Source of the DNA: Breviolum minutum Mf 1.05b.01
Lineage: Eukaryota; Sar; Dinophyceae; Suessiales; Symbiodiniaceae
DNA: 64,000 nt
Reading direction: 5' to 3'
Assembly (NCBI GenBank): GCA_000507305.1
Contig: DF239413.1
Location: 267,048-331,047 of the forward strand
The position numbers and the translations under genes are program-made. The stretch's first letter is position 1. Every line of letters begins with the position of its first letter. The notes under the pieces are model-generated. The model searched no databases and was not told where the DNA came from. It saw nothing but the letters and a program-made list of their open reading frames with translations. This document shows, one piece after another, positions 59,346 through 64,000 of the stretch.

Positions 59346-61303
59346 CTACACACCCCTGAGCTGATCTTGAACTGCAGAACTGTCACCACCACCCTGGGCA
59401 AAGCCCCAGGTAACGACGGAACCATCTGCAAGAATTGCAGCAAATGCATCGTGTGAGACCTGAATCTGCTGCACACCCTTGAGACTATCTTGAACTGCAG
59501 AACTGTCGCCACCACACTGTACAGGACCCCAGCTAACGACAGATCCATCTGCAAGAATCGCAGCAAATGCACCATATGTGGCGTGAATCTGCTGCACACC
59601 CTTGAGCTGATCTTGAACTGACGAACTGTCACCGCCATGGTTTGCATCACCCCAGGTAACGACCGATCCATCTTCCAAAATCGCAGCAAAGGCCTTTTGG
59701 GTGGCCTGAATCTGCCGCACACCCTTCAGCTGATCTTGAACTGCTGAAATCTCATCAGCAGAGCCCGCACGCCCCCAGGCAACGACGGATCCATCTTGCA
59801 GAATTGCAGCAAATGCAAACAGTGCGGCTTGAATCTGCTGCACGCCCTTGAGCTGATCTCGAACTGCCGAACTGTCACCGCCGAAAGATGCATAACCCCA
59901 GGTAACGACGGACCCATCTTGCAGAATTGCAGCAAATGCATGACTCGTGGCTTGAATCTTCTGCACACCCTTGAGCTGATCTTGAACTGACGAACTGTCA
60001 CCGCCATGGTTTGCATCACCCCAGGTAACGACTGATCCATCTTCCAAAATCGCAGCAAAGGCCTTATGGGTGGCCTGAATCTGCCGCACACCCTTCAGCT
60101 GATCTTGAACTGCTGAAATGTCATCAGCAGAGCCCGCACGCCCCCAGGCAACGACGGATCCATCTTGCAGAATTGCAGCAAATGCAAACAATGCGGCTTG
60201 AATCTGCTGCACGCCCTTGAGCTGATCTCGAACTGCCGAACTGTCACCGCCGAAAGATGCATAACCCCAGGTAACGACAGACCCATCTTGCAGAATTGCA
60301 GCAAATGCATGACTCGTAGCTTGAATCTTCTGCACACCCTTGAGCTGATCTTGAACTGACGAACTGTCACCGCCATGGTTTGCATCACCCCAGGTAACGA
60401 CTGATCCATCTTCCAAAATCGCAGCAAAGGCCTTATGGGTGGCCTGAATCTGCAGCACACCCCTGAGCTGATCTCGAACTGCGGAGCTGTCACCGCCACA
60501 GACTGCATCACCCCAAGTAACGACGGATCCATCTGCAAGAATCGAAGCAAATGCAGTATGTGTGGCCTGAATCTTCTGCACACACTTGAGCTGATCTTGA
60601 ACAGCCGAACTGTCACCGCCCCAGCCTTGATGACCCNCAGAATCGCAGCAAAGGCCCCATAAAGAGTGGCTTGAATCTTCTGCACACACTTGAGCTGATC
60701 TTGAACAGCCGAACTGTCACCGCCAGAGCGTGCATCACCCCAGGTAACGACAGAAGCATCTTCCAGAATGGCAGCAAATGCGGAATGCGTGGCCTGAATC
60801 TTCTGCACACCCTTGAGCTGATCTCGAACTGCGGAGCTGTGACCGCCAGCATCAAGAGCACCCCAGGTAAGAACTGATCCATCTGCCAGAATTGCAGCAA
60901 ATGCCCTTGTTGTGGCGTGAATCTGCTGCACACCCTTGAGCTTGTCTTGAACTGCCGAACTGTCACCACCACCGCCTGGTTTTCCCCAGGTAACGATTGC
61001 GCTATCTCCATGACGCCACAAAGCAAAAGCACCGTGTGCCGCTGCTAGTTGCGGTTGAAGTATCAGAGCTGTAAGGCACTCTCCGTCCTCGATCTCTGCT
61101 TCTTCTAAGGTTTTGCCAGGATCGTTTAGAACTCGATTCTTGGCAGTGACAAGTTTGAGGTACTTTTTTCCAAAGGCTCGTTGGACCTTTGTTCTTACAT
61201 CTTGAACCGTGCAAGAAGGCAGAAGCGTGAGAAGTTCAGCATGCCCATTCGGCAAGGCTACATTTATTTGAATCATAGACATCCTCTCTTGACGACTCTG
61301 CAA
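59346..61303 (-). CDS. Ubiquitin-like protein with RCC1-like 41-residue repeats
   Basis: Starts at MQSRQERMSM (61303; the in-frame Met at 61276 is an alternative). A ubiquitin-like domain follows (IQINVALPNGHAELL to GECLTALILQP, about 75 residues). Then about 13 tandem units of 41 residues follow, pattern GGDSSAVQDQLKGVQQIQAT / AFAAILADGSVVTWG, related to RCC1 beta-propeller repeats but shorter. From memory, this layout recurs in many dinoflagellate proteins, often labelled HERC2- or E3-like; partners are unknown. A single N at 60637 replaces about 20-25 bp (the DGSVVTWG part of one unit) and breaks the frame in this assembly; the frame is open on both sides. It ends at a TAG right after QDQLRGV, mid-unit, so it may be truncated or splice onward. 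Confidence 0.85.
59632..60378. repeat. 369-bp higher-order tandem repeat in the RCC1-like gene
   Basis: Three 123-bp units form a 369-bp block repeated head to tail (59632-60000, 60001-60369, then onward). By eye there are about six mismatches between the two blocks, far fewer than between neighbouring 123-bp units. Confidence 0.9.
60637..60637. other. Single-N assembly defect
   Basis: One N where alignment to neighbouring 123-bp units shows about 20-25 bp missing. It causes the apparent frameshift in the RCC1-like gene. Confidence 0.9.
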
Positions 61304-63204
61304 AACATCAGCAATGAGTCCCTACTTCTCACGACTTGAGCCCAAGCAAGAACACATGATAGGGTAACCTTGCATACCTCATTTGATAGTCCCCGGAGAT
61401 GACAATGAGGGGATATCTGCGTGGATTGGATATGATTGGATGCAACCTCCAGGCTGACTGTCAGAGTCATTACACTATGATCCATCAATCACCCAGCATG
61501 ATATTTGTGACACGCGCCATGGAAAACTGCACGAACTCTACCAACTTTACATAGAAAACCAAACAAAAGGTTTGAACACATTTCTCTTGCTAAACATAGC
61601 ATTGTCATGTAGGACTTGGAAGAGAATTTGACTTGTAGGATGATGCCTGCCTTTTGTCAAAAAATTCGTGTGCATTGTTGTAAAGCAGTGCAGGCCAAAT
61701 GTTTCTTGCCCTGGATGACAAGCAATGGCGGATTGGAAAAATTGGACAAAAACAGACTGCCTGTACATTGACCCCTGTCAACTACTTAACCTGTTTGATG
61801 AACCTGTTTAAAAAGACGTGACATGTTCTGATTGGCTGTATTGGTGGTATCCCATACAAGTCCTTATGCCTTGCGCTTTCTGTTTCATGAAGTCTTTATC
61901 GCCTTGTTTGGATTATGGGTTCGCAGCATACATCCTTGCTGATGCTCCAAGAGGAAGTGTTAAACAACTCATTGTCCAAACAAATTGCAGCTGATTGAAG
62001 GCCCTTGACAACATGCCAATGAATACTAGTGGATCATAGCCGCCAAAGTCACAATCATACACAAATCAACAAGGTCTGCTATGGTACCCCAACCGGTGCT
62101 CTCAGATAGCTTCCTATTGTAGATGAATTTCCTATCCACCTTCAATACCCACAACGGTTGAACCAAGAAACTCAATCACGGTGTTGTGCAGGAAGCTGAT
62201 CACAGCACCTTTCCAAAATAACGAGTCGATCATGCCATCATGCAACATTCCGAAACGTCGTTGCTAAGTGCTCCAAACAAAAACCATCAAAAAAAGACAG
62301 GAAGTCACCTGTAAGTTTCTATTATACCTTAGTCAAATGTTCCTCACCAAAAAAAAATTCTCGTTAGTGGTCTCAAAGCTCAAAACTCGAGGAATCCAGG
62401 ATGGCAATTGCCATTATGTGCGACAGCCAACGAGTGCTTCAGATAAATCTGAGGCTCCCCTGTTTCGCTTTAACACAGACAAGAGCCTGGTTTAAGACTT
62501 CAACCATACAAAAAATTGGAACAACTTGCAAGTGGTCTGGATATGAGTCAAGAGTGGATTAAATCACAGATATATGCTTGAATATGAAGATGATAGCAGT
62601 ATGTGAGGGAGTATAATGTTCTTACAATCATCCCCGGTTTTCAAAGTACCAATTCTTCAGGTGCCAAATGATCCCTTAGCATCTCTCAAGAAACCTTCCG
62701 TACGCCTGAATGGTCGTGATTACGTATGTCTATCTTTCTCTCAATATTTGCATCTTACACAAATTTAGATGAATGCAATATAGGAATCTGGGATGCAATA
62801 GATAAATTGAATGGAAAATCATCTTGTGATTTCCTAGCAGCATAGCACCTAAGGAGTTTTAAAAGCCAGTTCTCGTGGTAGTTTTGGTTGCCAACTTGGT
62901 GCCTGGAAGGTGAAGCCATTGACAAAATGATATGCCCCTGAAGGGTAGTTTTAATCATTCAAGATGATCTTATATTCATTTATATTCCATATCTAGTTGC
63001 TAGTTTTGCAGTTTCAACCCATCTGAAAAATATCATATATATATATATATGATTCCACACCTTTCCGGCCATTTTTCACTGCACTGCCAGACGAATCTGA
63101 GTTGTTTCAAATGACCAGGCCCTTCAGGCCAAAAGAAAGGTGTCAAGGCCAATGTCTCCAAGAGATTGGCCACAAATCAAAGTCCCATAACCCATAACCC
63201 ATAA
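61304..63204. other. Upstream of the RCC1-like gene; mostly unassigned
   Basis: Minus frames are open at 61273-61488 and 61547-61768 without recognisable domains or clear splice sites. Partial M1 left end at about 62991-63050 followed by a TA run. The rest shows nothing I can assign. Confidence 0.4.
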
Positions 63205-64000
63205 TCATGAAGTTATGGTCTTGGCCACGTTTGTTGCCACAAGATGTGCCAAAGCTTGCGGATATGGCTGAGCAAGCAACGTTCGAAAAAGTCCATTGGA
63301 TGCCAAGCCTGTCAGGGGCACATGAAGGGCAAAGGTGGCTGAACACTTGCCAAAGGCTCCAGAACATCGTCTGGCAATGGATGGAACATTCCAGAAATTT
63401 CCCATAACAGTTGTAGGTTTTTTCCAACATTCACCAAATTGACAGAAATCCAAATGTACCACATAAGGTTGAAATTTTCGAATAAATCGTGCCAAAGGGG
63501 GCATGTGCCAAGCATAGCTAGAGTAGGGATTCTCCAATGCGTAGGGAATACCAAATTGCTCGCAAAGAGTCAACAAACGAATTGTAAATCGAAGGAGTTG
63601 ATTCCCAGTAAAAACTTTTTGTCTGTCGTTTCGACTGAGTGCAAGGAGGCCCCACAAGTGATCATAGTCACGGAGCGGTCCCAGGCCAACTCCGTCGTGT
63701 TTACGAGCTTGCGAGAAGCTAGTGCAAGGCATACCAAACCAAATAAAATTGACACGACCAGATTGCAACCAGTGAACCAAAATGTGTTCAATATGAATAT
63801 CCAAAACATTGTGAAAAGGAAACAAACAGATGTCAATGGGATAACACATCAACCCACGCTGCTGTAAAGCACTACAAATTCTAGCTGTACCAGCAAAAAC
63901 CTCTAATGCAAAATGCTGAGGCAGAGGTGAGACCCGAAAAACATCCTGCCAACCAAACTGACTCATGGTAGGCGAGGAGGCAACGTCCCTTTCAGCACCC
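63205..64000 (-). CDS. C5 DNA methyltransferase-like ORF (probably mobile-element borne)
   Basis: The frame is open from the window edge; the first Met inside is at 63966. Counting from it: AdoMet-binding motif ALEVFAGTARIC (20-31), the catalytic-loop equivalent FGMPCTSFS with Cys81 (77-85), then GPLRD, the glutamate motif ALENPYSS (143-150), and a KKPTTVMGN segment (182-190) like the motif before the target-recognition region; it ends AQPYPQALAHLVA. These are the C5-cytosine methyltransferase landmarks, in a compact 253-residue form. Similar domains are known inside dinoflagellate retroelements, so this is more likely element-borne than a host maintenance enzyme. No RT or RNase H lies downstream on this strand; the rest may be beyond 64000. 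Activity is untested. Confidence 0.8.
   Translation of the reverse strand, partial: GAERDVASSPTMSQFGWQDVFRVSPLPQHFALEVFAGTARICSALQQRGLMCYPIDICLFPFHNVLDIHIEHILVHWLQSGRVNFIWFGMPCTSFSQARKHDGVGLGPLRDYDHLWGLLALSRNDRQKVFTGNQLLRFTIRLLTLCEQFGIPYALENPYSSYAWHMPPLARFIRKFQPYVVHLDFCQFGECWKKPTTVMGNFWNVPSIARRCSGAFGKCSATFALHVPLTGLASNGLFRTLLAQPYPQALAHLVATNVAKTITS

Noticed and set aside
1..64000. tRNA, rRNA, CRISPR, bacterial operons
   Set aside because: No cloverleaf-like B-box context, no rRNA conserved blocks, no regular spacer arrays and no Shine-Dalgarno-led gene clusters were seen.

Overview
This looks like nuclear DNA of a dinoflagellate, most likely a coral-symbiont type (Symbiodiniaceae); no other organism group fits as well. 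The reasons are: a ubiquitin-like protein with long runs of 41-residue RCC1-like repeats; a LINE-type retroelement with endonuclease, reverse transcriptase (YADN at the active site), zinc knuckle and RNase H; a C5-methyltransferase-like ORF of the kind carried by dinoflagellate mobile elements; many short exons whose introns start with GT, GC or GA and end in AG (often AG|G); and many short inverted-repeat elements. No bacterial operon, rRNA, tRNA or CRISPR signal is visible.

Layout. 1-7 kb: short minus-strand exons that join in compatible phases (loci at 0.97-2.37, 3.34-4.88 and 6.4-7.0 kb). 8-12 kb: the best exon readings are on the plus strand. 12-26 kb: minus-strand exons, including a recognisable protist domain (CSLFQ...WYAH) at 19.4-20.2 kb. 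26.4-32.4 kb: a 5'-truncated LINE on the minus strand, itself interrupted by a ~950 bp inverted-repeat insertion that contains the 76-N assembly gap. 32.9-40.3 kb: more minus exons, including a DUF4116 repeat split over micro-exons (35.3-36.4 kb) and an intron that is entirely a transposon-like element (38.4 kb). 41.8-43.2 kb: three exons of a family III CoA-transferase. 46.7-58.8 kb: further minus-strand exon chains of unknown function. 59.3-61.3 kb: the ubiquitin-like/RCC1-like gene. 63.2-64 kb: the methyltransferase-like ORF, open to the window edge.

Nearly all convincing genes lie on the minus strand, which fits the long one-way gene arrays of dinoflagellates. The 8-12 kb block is the possible exception.

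Limits. Apart from the intronless ORFs, genes were assembled by eye from splice signals, phase compatibility and a few recognisable domains. Exon ends are proposals, gene boundaries are mostly unknown, and many short GC-richer stretches look protein-like in more than one frame. Confidence values reflect this.
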